Assembly: GCA_017396515.1 (NCBI GenBank) | Contig: JAFQLV010000045.1 | Location: forward strand, 1 to 38,705 | DNA from: Clostridia bacterium | GTDB taxonomy: Bacteria > Bacillota > Clostridia > Oscillospirales > Acutalibacteraceae | Length of the DNA: 38,705 nucleotides | Direction of reading: 5' to 3' | Part shown: positions 1 to 8,400 of the stretch, piece by piece | How positions within the stretch are numbered: position 1 is the stretch's first letter | How the letters are laid out: the number at the start of each line of letters is the position of its first letter | Made by a program: the position numbers and the translations under genes | The notes under the pieces: model-generated | The model's input: only the letters and a program-made list of their open reading frames with translations | What the model was told of the DNA's origin: nothing | Databases searched by the model: none

Positions 1-1
1 A

Positions 2-334
2 ATGATGACTCGCGAGAGAAGAAATAAAGTATTAAAGCTCGCTAAGGGCTACTATGGCTCAAAGCACAGCCTCTTCAAGACAGCTAAGCAGGCTGTTATG
101 AAGTCAGGCAACTATGCATACATCGGCAGAAAGCAGAAGAAAAGAGATTTCCGTCGTCTTTGGATCACAAGAATCTCAGCTGCTTGCAAGGCTAACGGCA
201 TGAACTATTCAACATTCATGAACGGTCTGAAGAAGGCAGGCATCAACCTCAACAGGAAGATGCTTTCAGAAATCGCTATCGCAGACCCCGCAGCATTCAC
301 AGCTCTCACAGAGAAGGCAAAGGCTGCTCTTTAA
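2..334 (+). CDS. rplT: 50S ribosomal protein L20 (5' end cut off by window)
   Basis: Large-subunit ribosomal protein L20, which binds 23S rRNA early in 50S assembly. The visible 110 residues contain the L20 core: [13 protein letters not shown], the [13 protein letters not shown] stretch and the [12 protein letters not shown] segment, ending in an Ala-rich tail. The family is usually about 118 residues and begins MARVKR..MTRxRRNK, so the in-frame ATG at 2 is almost certainly internal and the true start lies a few codons upstream of the window. In Firmicutes this gene normally closes the infC-rpmI-rplT operon, and a terminator follows here, which fits. The family call is near certain; only the start is missing. 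Confidence 0.97.
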   Translation: MMTRERRNKVLKLAKGYYGSKHSLFKTAKQAVMKSGNYAYIGRKQKKRDFRRLWITRISAACKANGMNYSTFMNGLKKAGINLNRKMLSEIAIADPAAFTALTEKAKAAL

Positions 335-345
335 TCAGAACATTG

Positions 346-383
346 CGTCCGAGATATTTTTTCTCGGGCGTATTTGTGTTTTT
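346..383 (+). terminator. Rho-independent terminator after rplT
   Basis: A 9-bp stem, CGTCCGAGA (346-354) with TCTCGGGCG (362-370), is followed by a T-rich stretch (TATTTGTGTTTTT). It lies 12 bases after the rplT stop and probably ends the infC-rpmI-rplT transcript, so the next gene has its own promoter in 384-512. Confidence 0.8.
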
Positions 384-512
384 AAAGCGTTATAGTACGG
401 GGCAGATTTTCGCCCTGTTAAAGGCTTTTAAGTGAATTTTTAAGTAGTGACCTATGATTAAATTGAATAAGCTTTATCCCATTTAATGGTGGGTTACGGA
501 AAGGAAAACGCT

Positions 513-1292
513 ATGATTTCAATAGATTCCGTCAGTAATGAAAGAATAAAATCAGCTGTTAAAATAGCTTCATCTGCAAAAACAAGACGGCAGACAGGCA
601 TGTTCTTTTTAGAGGGACTGCGCCTTTGCCGTGATGCGGCTGCAACAGGCTATGATATAGACAGCTTTTTTGTCAGCAGACGAGCTTATGAAAAATTCTC
701 AGAGGATGCCGACTTCATTGCAGAAAAGGCACTTCACAGCTTTATCGTCTCTGACCTTGTGGAAAATAAGCTGGGTGTTACACAGACCTCTCAGGGCTTT
801 TATTGCCTTTGCAGAATAAGCGAGAATTTCAGTACAGATGATATTGATTTTTCCGGCAAGTATATAGCTCTTGAAAATATTCAGGACCCTGCCAATTTAG
901 GTGCAGTTGCCCGCACTGCCGAGGCTCTAGGCATCAGCGGCATTATCGCCGAAGGGGGATGTGACATCTATTCACCTAAGGCACAGCGTGCGGCAATGGG
1001 CTCACTTCTTCGTCTGCCTGTTATCAGGTGTGAAAGTCTCAGTGATACACTCTCATTTTTAAGTGAAAAGGGCATGAAACTTTATGCCACTACTCCTGAG
1101 AACTCTGCCGAAAAGATAACGGCCTGCGATATGTCAGGGGGCATTGTGGCGGTTATCGGCAACGAAGCAAACGGTGTCAGTGATGAAGTTTTTTCCCTTT
1201 GCAAAAGGGTGACAATACCCATGCTTGGCAGAGCAGAATCACTCAATGCCTCAATGGCTGCGGCAATAACCATGTGGGAAATGATGCGCTGA
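513..1292 (+). CDS. TrmH/SpoU-family RNA 2'-O-methyltransferase
   Basis: SPOUT-class methyltransferase, likely placing a 2'-O-methyl group on rRNA or tRNA ribose using S-adenosylmethionine. The N-terminal third (to about residue 100) is the substrate-binding domain (RRQTGMFFLEGLRLCRDA). The C-terminal knotted domain carries the three SpoU motifs: NIQDPANLGAVARTAEA, AVIGNEANGVSDEV and IPMLGRAESLNASMAAA. The ATG at 513 is chosen because GGAAAGG lies just upstream; an in-frame ATG at 486 lacks a ribosome binding site. The position after rplT is conserved in many Firmicutes. The exact methylated nucleotide cannot be read from sequence, so no symbol is given. The dprA start follows after 8 bases, suggesting co-transcription. 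Confidence 0.93.
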   Translation: MISIDSVSNERIKSAVKIASSAKTRRQTGMFFLEGLRLCRDAAATGYDIDSFFVSRRAYEKFSEDADFIAEKALHSFIVSDLVENKLGVTQTSQGFYCLCRISENFSTDDIDFSGKYIALENIQDPANLGAVARTAEALGISGIIAEGGCDIYSPKAQRAAMGSLLRLPVIRCESLSDTLSFLSEKGMKLYATTPENSAEKITACDMSGGIVAVIGNEANGVSDEVFSLCKRVTIPMLGRAESLNASMAAAITMWEMMR

Positions 1293-1300
1293 GGTGGCTT

Positions 1301-2521
1301 ATGGACGAAAGATTATATTGGCTGTGGCTTCAGCATGTCTTTAAGCCTGCAGGCAGAGTGAAAGAATGCATTGATAAATACACATCAGCCAAGGCTTTTT
1401 ATGAAGGCGGGGAAGGCGAGTGGGAAGCCTTTTTCGGCAATAAGCTCAAGGGTGCCTTCAGACGCGCAAAAGAAAAATCCCCCGAGGATTTTGCAGAAAC
1501 CCTTGATTTCTGCCTGAAACACAGTGTGCACATAATCACTCCCGACAGTGAATATTATCCCAAAAATCTGCTGACTATAAATAATTACCCTGCAGTGCTT
1601 TTTGTCAGAGGCAACTGCAAATGCCTTAATGAGGGGGTACCCTTTGGTGTTATCGGCAGCAGAACACCGAGTGTTTACGGTGAAAAAGCGGCACGGAATA
1701 TAGTTAAGTCCCTGACCTTAAAGGGTGCTCTTATTGTCAGCGGCGGTGCATTGGGTATAGATAGTATTGCTCATAAATCTGCAATGGAAAACGGCGGAAA
1801 GACAGTTGTGGTTATGGGCTGCGGTCACGGCTACGGCTATCTGTCTGAAAACTCAGAGCTCAGAAAAAACGCGGCAAACAATGGAGCCGTTATCAGCGAA
1901 TACGCACCCTTCTCTCCCGTGACTCCCGGGTCTTTCCCGGACAGAAACCGAATAATATCAGGTATGTCAAAGGCGGTCGTAATTATTGAAGCCGCAGACA
2001 GAAGCGGTACCTTCAGCACAGCTAACCACGCTAAAAAGCAGGGCAGGGCACTGTTTGTGCTTCCGGGTGATATTGACAGCGGCAATTTTTCAGGCTCAAA
2101 TAAGCTTATAAGTGAGGGTGCCACTGCAGTTTTTTCGGGCGATGATATACTGAAAAACTGCAACCTCTTTGACGGCCGTCTGCACTTTAAGGCGGAAAAA
2201 AGCGGTGATCCTTTTGCGCGCATTGACGAAAAGTCTCAGGAAGGTAAAACAAGCCGACCTAAAAAGAAAAACAAACCCGTAAAAAAGGTGCCGGAAGAAA
2301 AAACTCAGGAAAAAATTGAAATAATTCCGAAAAATCTTCCTGAAGGTATTTCTAAAAACGCAGAGATAGTGTATAATATAATGTCCGACGGTATAAATGA
2401 GCTTGACGAGATAACAAGAAGGTCAGCTTTGCAGATAAGACATGTCCTTGTTGCCCTTACGGAGCTTGAAATGCTTGGCTTTGCCGCCTCGGACGGACCG
2501 AATTTATATAAGATAATCTAA
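1301..2521 (+). CDS. dprA: DNA processing protein DprA (Smf)
   Basis: DprA binds incoming single-stranded DNA and loads RecA during natural transformation. The 406-aa protein has a helical N-terminal part, then a Rossmann-like domain from about residue 110 (VIGSRTPSVYGEKAA, IVSGGALGIDSIAHKSAM, SFPDRNRIISGMS, VIIEAADRSGTFSTA, LPGDIDS). A Lys-rich linker around 325-350 leads to a C-terminal winged-helix-like domain (residues about 350-406). The ATG at 1301 is preferred because GAGGTGG lies just upstream and it clears the upstream gene; a longer in-frame start at 1199 would overlap the methylase by 94 bases. The dprA-topA pairing is conserved in Firmicutes. DprA also occurs in species not known to be competent, so active transformation cannot be claimed from this gene alone. 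Confidence 0.96.
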   Translation: MDERLYWLWLQHVFKPAGRVKECIDKYTSAKAFYEGGEGEWEAFFGNKLKGAFRRAKEKSPEDFAETLDFCLKHSVHIITPDSEYYPKNLLTINNYPAVLFVRGNCKCLNEGVPFGVIGSRTPSVYGEKAARNIVKSLTLKGALIVSGGALGIDSIAHKSAMENGGKTVVVMGCGHGYGYLSENSELRKNAANNGAVISEYAPFSPVTPGSFPDRNRIISGMSKAVVIIEAADRSGTFSTANHAKKQGRALFVLPGDIDSGNFSGSNKLISEGATAVFSGDDILKNCNLFDGRLHFKAEKSGDPFARIDEKSQEGKTSRPKKKNKPVKKVPEEKTQEKIEIIPKNLPEGISKNAEIVYNIMSDGINELDEITRRSALQIRHVLVALTELEMLGFAASDGPNLYKII

Positions 2522-2538
2522 GAAAAGGTGAAACATAT

Positions 2539-4653
2539 ATGTCAAAACTCGTAATCGTGGAGTCACCCTCCAAGGCAAAAACTCTTAAAAACTACCTTGG
2601 AAGCTCCTATGTAATAATGGCATCGAAGGGTCACATCAGAGACCTTCCTGCCGCAAGACTCAGTGTAGATGTCAAAAATGACTTTGCACCCAAGTACAGT
2701 ATAGTAAAAGGAAAGGAAAAGCTTGTCAAAGAGCTCAAGGACGCTGTAGCCGAGAGTGACGAGGTTTTTCTTGCAACTGACCCTGACCGTGAGGGAGAAG
2801 CAATTTCTTGGCACCTTGCCGAAATTTTAGGCCTTGACCTTAGTAAGGCAAACAGAGTTACATTCAACGAAATCACAAAAACAGGTGTCAGAAACGGCAT
2901 GGCAGCACCGAGAAGGGTTGATATCGACCTTGTGAATGCACAGCAGGCAAGACGCATCCTTGACAGACTTGTGGGCTATAAGCTCAGTCCCTTTGTGTCA
3001 CAGAAAATAAGACGCGGTCTCTCAGCCGGCAGAGTGCAGAGTGTTGCCGTGAGAATGATAGTAGACAGAGAAAATGAAATAAGAGCCTTCAACCCTGAAG
3101 AATACTGGAGCCTTGAAGCAAAGTTTGCCCTCAGCGACCGCAAGGTTTTCACCGCAGAGTTTTACGGTGACGAAACAGGAAAGGTTGAGCTTAAAACCGA
3201 AGAGCAGACTGACGGATATATTAAGCGTCTTGAGGGAGCCTCTTACAGCATAAGCTCACTTAAAAACGGCACAAGAAAAAAGAATCCCGCACCGCCATTT
3301 ATAACATCAACTCTGCAGCAGGATGCGGCAAGAAAGCTCGGCATGAGACCCGAGCGTACCATGAAGGTGGCACAGGAGCTTTATGAGGGTATCACAATTC
3401 CCGGCTACGGCTCAATCGGTCTTATCACATATATGAGAACGGACTCACTTCGCATCTCAGAGGAAGCAAGAGCCTCAGGCAACGATTTTATCAAAGCAAA
3501 TTACGGCGAAAAGTATCTGCCTGAAAAGCCCAGATATTATAAATCAAGAAGCAACGCTCAGGACGGTCACGAGGCTATCAGACCCTCAGTGCCTTCAATT
3601 ACTCCCGAAAGCATAAAGCCGAGCCTGACGGCAGAGCAGTATAAATTATACTCACTCATATGGAAGCGTTTCTTAGCTTCACTTATGGCTTCTTGCGTGC
3701 AGAACACAACAAAGCTTGAAATAAAGAGCCAAAATGCAAATGAGGGTGAAGATAAGTTCTGTCTTTTCACTGCAAGCGGTTACAGCGTTAAGTTTGACGG
3801 CTTTACGGTACTTTATGACCTTGGTGACAGTGATGAAAAGTCAAAGCTTCCCGATTCACTGACAAAAGACAGCAAATTAAAGCATAAGGATCTCATTAAA
3901 AATCAGCACTTTACTCAGCCTCCTGCAAGATATACCGAGGAGTCTCTCATCAAGACTCTTGAAGAAAACGGTGTAGGCAGACCGAGTACCTATGCAACAA
4001 TAGTTTCAACAATAGTCAAGCGTGAATATGTTGAGAGAAAGTCAAAGCAGCTTCATCCCACAGAGCTTGGTGAAGCAATAGTCAATCTTCTCAAGGATAA
4101 ATTCAAAAACATCGTCAATGTCAAATTTACCGCACAGATGGAAAGTGACCTTGACTCGGTAGGTGAGGGTCAGCAGGATTACATTAAGATGCTCCACACC
4201 TTCTATGACGATTTTGAAGAAAACCTCAAGAAGGTCAAGGCTGAAATGGACGGCGTTAAAATTCAGCTCAAAGAGGATATTACGGATATACCCTGCGAAA
4301 AGTGTGGCAGAATGATGGTTGTCAAGGTGGGTCGCTTCGGCAAGTTCCTTGCCTGTCCCGGATATCCCGAATGTAAGACAACGAAGCCCTTTGTGCAGGA
4401 AACAGATGCCTCATGCCCTGTTTGCGGCGGCAAGGTTATCTCAAAGAAATCAAAGAGAGGCTACACCTTCTTCGGCTGTGACAATTGGCCAGAATGTAAC
4501 TTTATGACATGGGATAAGCCCACAAATGAGAAATGCCCCAAGTGCGGCAAGTCACTTTTCAAGGGCAAGGGCTCAGTGCTCAGCTGTCTTGACGAAAACT
4601 GCGGATATAAGGCAACAGCAACGAGAAAAGGCAAAAAAGCTAATGAGAGTTAG
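2539..4653 (+). CDS. topA: DNA topoisomerase I (type IA)
   Basis: Relaxes negatively supercoiled DNA through a transient tyrosine-DNA bond. The 704-aa protein begins with the TOPRIM domain (KLVIVESPSKAKTL, then the acidic DPDREGEAISWHLAEIL near residue 80). The catalytic tyrosine is Y298 in GLITYMRTDSLRIS, and a second hallmark region is ENGVGRPSTYATIVSTI. The C-terminus has three zinc-ribbon topo_C4 units: CEKCGRMM..CPGYPEC, CPVCGGK..CDNWPEC and CPKCGKS..CLDENC. AAAGGTG precedes the ATG, 17 bases after dprA. The last codons and TAG stop (reading N-E-S-stop) lie inside a heptamer array of the adjacent repeat element, so the element appears to have replaced the original 3' end of the gene. Confidence 0.98.
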   Translation: MSKLVIVESPSKAKTLKNYLGSSYVIMASKGHIRDLPAARLSVDVKNDFAPKYSIVKGKEKLVKELKDAVAESDEVFLATDPDREGEAISWHLAEILGLDLSKANRVTFNEITKTGVRNGMAAPRRVDIDLVNAQQARRILDRLVGYKLSPFVSQKIRRGLSAGRVQSVAVRMIVDRENEIRAFNPEEYWSLEAKFALSDRKVFTAEFYGDETGKVELKTEEQTDGYIKRLEGASYSISSLKNGTRKKNPAPPFITSTLQQDAARKLGMRPERTMKVAQELYEGITIPGYGSIGLITYMRTDSLRISEEARASGNDFIKANYGEKYLPEKPRYYKSRSNAQDGHEAIRPSVPSITPESIKPSLTAEQYKLYSLIWKRFLASLMASCVQNTTKLEIKSQNANEGEDKFCLFTASGYSVKFDGFTVLYDLGDSDEKSKLPDSLTKDSKLKHKDLIKNQHFTQPPARYTEESLIKTLEENGVGRPSTYATIVSTIVKREYVERKSKQLHPTELGEAIVNLLKDKFKNIVNVKFTAQMESDLDSVGEGQQDYIKMLHTFYDDFEENLKKVKAEMDGVKIQLKEDITDIPCEKCGRMMVVKVGRFGKFLACPGYPECKTTKPFVQETDASCPVCGGKVISKKSKRGYTFFGCDNWPECNFMTWDKPTNEKCPKCGKSLFKGKGSVLSCLDENCGYKATATRKGKKANES

Positions 4654-5391
4654 GAATGAGGAGTTAGGAGTGAGGAGTTGCGGTCGCGATTTTCGTATCT
4701 ATTCATATTGAAGTTATGCACCGCAAAGTCTGACTCTGCCATAGAGGAATGCCGATAATTATTATGTTTTGGAGGACTTAATAACTTCTGATAAACGAGG
4801 TAAATACGATGAGCGAAAGTATGATTTATGACAAAAGTAAAATATTTTCCGTAAGAATTGTTAAGTTGTATCAATATCTTGTTGAATCAAAAAAAGAATA
4901 TATTATGTCAAAGCAACTTCTGCGTTGTGGCACTTCTATTGGTGCAAATATAGCTGAGGCTTTGTGTTCAATAAGCAAAAAAGAATTCTTATCAAAGATG
5001 TATATTGCATATAAAGAATGTGCTGAAACACAATATTGGTTGGATTTACTGAACAGCACAGACTATCTGAGTGATAAAGAATACAGTTCTATAAGTGAGG
5101 ATTGCAAAGAGATAAAAAGGATTCTTGCTTCAATAACTAAATCCTTGAAGGATTCATTTGATGTTTAAAGTTAACAGTCTTGAAATGAGTGGTAAAGTTA
5201 GTGAGTAGGTAGTGTTTGCTAAAAACTTAAAAGAGCTATGTAATATTCCGGTAAATTGATAAAGTGTGGAGCGTACCTTTCAATTAAAAGTTTTGCCTTT
5301 GCAGATATTACATTCTGCGGGTATAGATTAAGAATTTTGTTGGACTGTATCGCGACCACAACTCCTAACTCCTCACTCCTAATTCCTGACT
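4644..5391 (+). mobile_element. Repeat element A: inverted heptamer arrays enclosing a four-helix bundle gene
   Basis: The 748-bp insert between topA and trmFO is bounded by inverted arrays of about four heptamers (TTAGGAG or TGAGGAG at 4645-4680; CTCCTAA or CTCCTCA at 5361-5391). Immediately inside the arrays the ends match in inverted orientation as TTGCGGTCGCGA on the left and TCGCGACCACAA on the right. The right end also shares a CTGCGGGTA block with elements B, C and D. It encloses one gene (4809-5168) plus about 150-190 bp of non-coding DNA on each side. No transposase is present. The right array ends 5 bases before the trmFO ribosome binding site. Mobility is inferred from repetition and inverted ends; target-site duplications could not be recognised against the arrays. 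Confidence 0.65.
4809..5168 (+). CDS. Four-helix bundle protein, S23/Avd-like
   Basis: A 119-aa protein of the family first seen in intervening sequences of 23S rRNA (S23/IVP) and related to the Avd accessory protein of diversity-generating retroelements. Diagnostic motifs are FSVRIVKLYQYL, QLLRCGTSIGANIAEA and the FLSKMYIAYKECAETQYWLDLL helix, followed by a fourth helix (EIKRILASITKSLKDS). The gene starts at ATG 4809 after AAACGAGG. It is the only gene inside repeat element A; no rRNA and no reverse transcriptase lie in the window, so it is neither an rRNA intervening sequence nor part of a complete retroelement here. Known homologues are basic nucleic-acid-binding oligomers; the function of this copy is unknown. 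Confidence 0.88.
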   Translation: MSESMIYDKSKIFSVRIVKLYQYLVESKKEYIMSKQLLRCGTSIGANIAEALCSISKKEFLSKMYIAYKECAETQYWLDLLNSTDYLSDKEYSSISEDCKEIKRILASITKSLKDSFDV

Positions 5392-5410
5392 GTTTAAAGG
5401 AGGTGAAATG

Positions 5411-6721
5411 ATGAGCGAAAAAGTTATTGTTATCGGCGGCGGACTTGCAGGCGTTGAAGCCGCATGGCAACTTGCAAAAGAGAATATCGAGGTTGACCTT
5501 TATGAGATGAAGCCTGTGAAGTTTTCACCTGCTCATCATATGTCAGGCCTTGCAGAGCTTGTTTGCAGCAACTCCCTTAAGGCTAAGCGCCTTGAATCTG
5601 CGGCAGGTCTTTTAAAAGCAGAAATGCGAGAATTCGGCTCAATCTGTATGGAATGTGCAGACCTTTCAGAGGTACCGGCAGGCGGTGCACTTGCTGTTGA
5701 CAGAGACATTTTTTCCCGCCTTATAACCGAAAGAATTGAGGCAAATCCGCTGATAAATGTAATTCACGAGGAGGTTACGGCTATTCCCGAGGGCAATGTT
5801 ATAATTGCTGCAGGACCTCTTGCAAGTGACAGCCTGAGTGAAAGCATAGCTTCTCTTTGCGGCAGCGGACTTCACTTTTTTGATGCGGCGGCACCCATTG
5901 TGTCAAAAGACAGCATTGATATGGAAAATGCCTTCACAGCCTCACGCTATGAAAGAGGCGGGGAGAGTGACTATATCAACTGCCCCATGAATAAAGAGGA
6001 ATATGAAAGCTTCTATGAGGCACTTATAAATGCAGAGAGTGCAGAGCTTCATTCCTTCGACAAGAGAAAGGATGTATATGAGGGCTGTATGCCGATTGAG
6101 GTTATGGCTTCACGCGGCAAAGACACCATGCGTTTCGGCCCTTTGAAGCCTGTAGGGCTTCGTGACCCGAAAACAGGCCACAGACCCTGGGCAGTGCTGC
6201 AGCTGAGAAAAGAAAATGCCGCGGGCACAATGTTTAACCTTGTGGGCTTTCAGACTAACCTGAAATTTCCTGAGCAAAAGCGTGTTTTTTCCATGATACC
6301 TGCTCTTAAAAATGCAGAGTTTCTCAGGTACGGTGTAATGCACAGAAACACATTTATAGACTCTCCGAGACTTCTGAAGGGTGATTTCAGCTTCAGAGAG
6401 AGAAGCAATCTTTTCTTTGCAGGTCAGATAACAGGTGTTGAGGGCTATATGGAATCAGCCTCCTCCGGCATAATGGCAGGCATTAATATGGCAAGGTACC
6501 TCAAGGGCAAGGAAACTCTTATTCTGCCCGGGACTTCAATGATAGGTGCACTGCAAAGATATATAAGCGACGAGAGTGTAAAGAACTTTCAGCCCATGGG
6601 TGCAAACTTCGGTGTTTTACCGCCCATTGAGCCGAAAATAAGAGATAAACAGCAAAGATATGCGGCTCTTTCTTTGAGGGGACTCGAGGATATGAGAGCG
6701 TATCTTGAAAAGAGGATATGA
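5411..6721 (+). CDS. trmFO: Methylenetetrahydrofolate-tRNA-(uracil-5-)-methyltransferase TrmFO
   Basis: Folate/FAD-dependent enzyme that makes 5-methyluridine at position 54 of tRNA, the usual route in Firmicutes. The N-terminus has the FAD-binding GGGLAGVEAAWQLA motif; further family stretches are MSGLAELVCSNSLKA, MEVMASRG-like IEVMASRGKDTMRFGPLKPVGL and the C-terminal FFAGQITGVEGYMESASSG. The 436-aa length is typical. AAAGGAGGTGA (5396-5406) precedes two adjacent ATGs at 5408 and 5411; the second is taken because its spacing from GGAGG is seven bases. The topA-trmFO order is conserved in this phylum, but here the two genes are separated by repeat element A. Confidence 0.97.
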   Translation: MSEKVIVIGGGLAGVEAAWQLAKENIEVDLYEMKPVKFSPAHHMSGLAELVCSNSLKAKRLESAAGLLKAEMREFGSICMECADLSEVPAGGALAVDRDIFSRLITERIEANPLINVIHEEVTAIPEGNVIIAAGPLASDSLSESIASLCGSGLHFFDAAAPIVSKDSIDMENAFTASRYERGGESDYINCPMNKEEYESFYEALINAESAELHSFDKRKDVYEGCMPIEVMASRGKDTMRFGPLKPVGLRDPKTGHRPWAVLQLRKENAAGTMFNLVGFQTNLKFPEQKRVFSMIPALKNAEFLRYGVMHRNTFIDSPRLLKGDFSFRERSNLFFAGQITGVEGYMESASSGIMAGINMARYLKGKETLILPGTSMIGALQRYISDESVKNFQPMGANFGVLPPIEPKIRDKQQRYAALSLRGLEDMRAYLEKRI

Positions 6722-7404
6722 AAATGAATATGAGTGAATTTGAAAAGGTTATAGGCTATGAATTTAAGAATAAGAGCCTGCTTGAAACTGCACTTACACA
6801 CTCATCCTATGCAAACGAAAAGCAGACAGGCAAGGATTGCAATGAGCGCCTTGAATTTTTAGGTGACTCGGTTTTAGGCGTTATAACCGCAGACTATTTT
6901 TATCACAATTTAGCTCATCTGCCTGAGGGTGAAATGACAAAGAAAAGAGCTGCCTGCGTTTGTGAAAAGTCACTTCACGGCTTTGCAAAGCAGATAAATT
7001 TAGGCAGATTTCTGCTTTTAGGCAGAGGTGAGGATAACACAGGCGGCAGAAACAGAGCCTCTATACTTGCAGATGCCTTTGAGGCGGTTATAGGTGCAAT
7101 GTATCTTGACGGTGGACTTGAAAGTGTGAGAGGCTTCGTTTTAAGCTTCATCAAAGAGGCAGCGGCAAAGCAGCTGAGTCTTCGTGACTATAAAACAGAG
7201 CTTCAGGAAATTATACAGAAAAATCCCGACGAGCACCTGACTTATATTCTTGTGGGCGAAAGCGGACCCGACCACGATAAACGCTTTGAGGTTGAGGTTC
7301 TGCTCAACAGCAATGTTGTGGGCTATGGTATGGGCAAAAGCAAAAAGCTTGCCGAGCAGCAGGCGGCAAAGCAGGCACTTGAATTAATGGGTATAAAAAG
7401 TTGA
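6718..7404 (+). CDS. rnc: Ribonuclease III
   Basis: Double-strand-specific endoribonuclease used in rRNA processing and RNA decay. The catalytic domain (residues about 5-150) has the signature NERLEFLGDSVLGVI with the acidic residues, and the second acidic site in DAFEAVIGAMYLDGG. A double-stranded RNA binding domain follows at about residues 155-225 (DYKTELQEIIQKN ... SKKLAEQQAAKQALELMG). The ATG at 6718 overlaps the trmFO stop by four bases; the in-frame ATG at 6724 has better spacing from GAGG and may be the one used. It is followed without a gap by a radical SAM gene, then smc and ftsY, a common clostridial order. Confidence 0.97.
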   Translation: MKMNMSEFEKVIGYEFKNKSLLETALTHSSYANEKQTGKDCNERLEFLGDSVLGVITADYFYHNLAHLPEGEMTKKRAACVCEKSLHGFAKQINLGRFLLLGRGEDNTGGRNRASILADAFEAVIGAMYLDGGLESVRGFVLSFIKEAAAKQLSLRDYKTELQEIIQKNPDEHLTYILVGESGPDHDKRFEVEVLLNSNVVGYGMGKSKKLAEQQAAKQALELMGIKS

Positions 7405-8396
7405 AACACATAAATGTTGCTTTATTCGTACCCCATGAGGGCTGCCCTCATGCCTGCAGCTTCTGCAATCAGAAGACAATATCGGGCAAAACCAAGCCTC
7501 TGACACTCACAGATATTGATGAAGCTGTTAAAACGGCACTTTCCACTGCCGATTGCAATAAAGGTGAAATCGCGTTTTTCGGTGGCAGCTTTACTGCAAT
7601 TGACAGGGACTATATGGTGAGCCTGCTTGAAAGAGCGAAGCAATATATTGACAAAGGCTTTTTTGCAGGCATCAGAATTTCCACACGCCCTGATTGCATA
7701 AGTGAAGAAATACTTGATATTTTAAAGCTCTACGGTGTTACGGCAATTGAGCTTGGCTGTCAGAGCATGGATGATGAGGTGCTGCACCTTAATAAGCGAG
7801 GCCACACTGCAGAGGATGTTATAAATGCCGCAGGGCTCATAAAAAGCTACGGCTTTGAGCTTGGTGTGCAGATGATGACGGGGCTTTTCGGTGACACGCA
7901 GGAAAAATGCCTTGAAACGGCTGAAAAGCTGATATCCTTAGAGCCTGACACGGCAAGAATTTATCCAACTGTTGTGCTCGAAGGCACTGAGCTTGCAAGG
8001 CTCTACAAAGAAGGCAGATATACTCCTCAGTCTCTTGAGGACGCGGCACAGCTTTGCGCAGAGCTTCTGATGATGTTCCGCCAAAAGGGTATAAGAGTAA
8101 TAAGACTGGGTCTTCATTCAGGCGGCAATGTTGAGGAAGGCTATGTGGCAGGTGCATATCATCCCGCCTTCAGAGAAATATGTGAAAGCAAAATATATCT
8201 TAAAAAGGTTATGGATGCTATAGACAGCGGCAGAGTACAAAAGGGCGAAATTGAAATCACCGTAGGCAAGAGATATGTTTCAATGCTTACGGGACAGAAA
8301 AAAGCAAATATTAACTATCTTAAGGATAGAGGCTATATATGTAAAATCCTACAGGATGAAACACTTGAAAAATACGAAATAATCGTGCGAGGTTAA
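7401..8396 (+). CDS. Elp3-like radical SAM protein
   Basis: Predicted iron-sulfur radical SAM enzyme. The cluster-binding CX3CX2C motif is seen at the N-terminus as EGCPHACSFCNQ, and the radical SAM barrel follows (EIAFFGGSFTAID, AGIRISTRPDCI, VTAIELGCQSMDDEVL). The 331-aa layout resembles the Elp3-like family without the acetyltransferase domain. Translation apparently starts at TTG 7401, which overlaps the rnc TGA stop and suggests translational coupling; there is no in-frame ATG nearby. This gene recurs between rnc and smc in Clostridia, but its substrate is not established as far as I know; RNA modification is only a guess from the neighbour and the family. Confidence 0.88.
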   Translation: MKHINVALFVPHEGCPHACSFCNQKTISGKTKPLTLTDIDEAVKTALSTADCNKGEIAFFGGSFTAIDRDYMVSLLERAKQYIDKGFFAGIRISTRPDCISEEILDILKLYGVTAIELGCQSMDDEVLHLNKRGHTAEDVINAAGLIKSYGFELGVQMMTGLFGDTQEKCLETAEKLISLEPDTARIYPTVVLEGTELARLYKEGRYTPQSLEDAAQLCAELLMMFRQKGIRVIRLGLHSGGNVEEGYVAGAYHPAFREICESKIYLKKVMDAIDSGRVQKGEIEITVGKRYVSMLTGQKKANINYLKDRGYICKILQDETLEKYEIIVRG

Positions 8397-8400
8397 AGCT

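Noticed and set aside
1199..1300. A longer DprA starting at 1199 with an N-terminal extension
   Set aside because: It would overlap the methylase coding sequence by 94 bases and the extension (MQKGDNTHAW...) has no family match; ATG 1301 has a ribosome binding site.
4644..4874. Short open frames running through the heptamer arrays and element flanks
   Set aside because: They have no ribosome binding site, low-complexity translations and are not shared between element copies.
4644..5391. A 23S rRNA intervening sequence carrying its S23 protein gene
   Set aside because: No rRNA flanks the region; the neighbours are topA and trmFO. The inverted heptamer arrays show that it is an independent repeat element.
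7837..8157. A 106-codon open frame on the minus strand inside the radical SAM gene
   Set aside because: It is fully antisense to a clearly coding gene, has no recognisable domain and no ribosome binding site; it is a by-product of codon bias.
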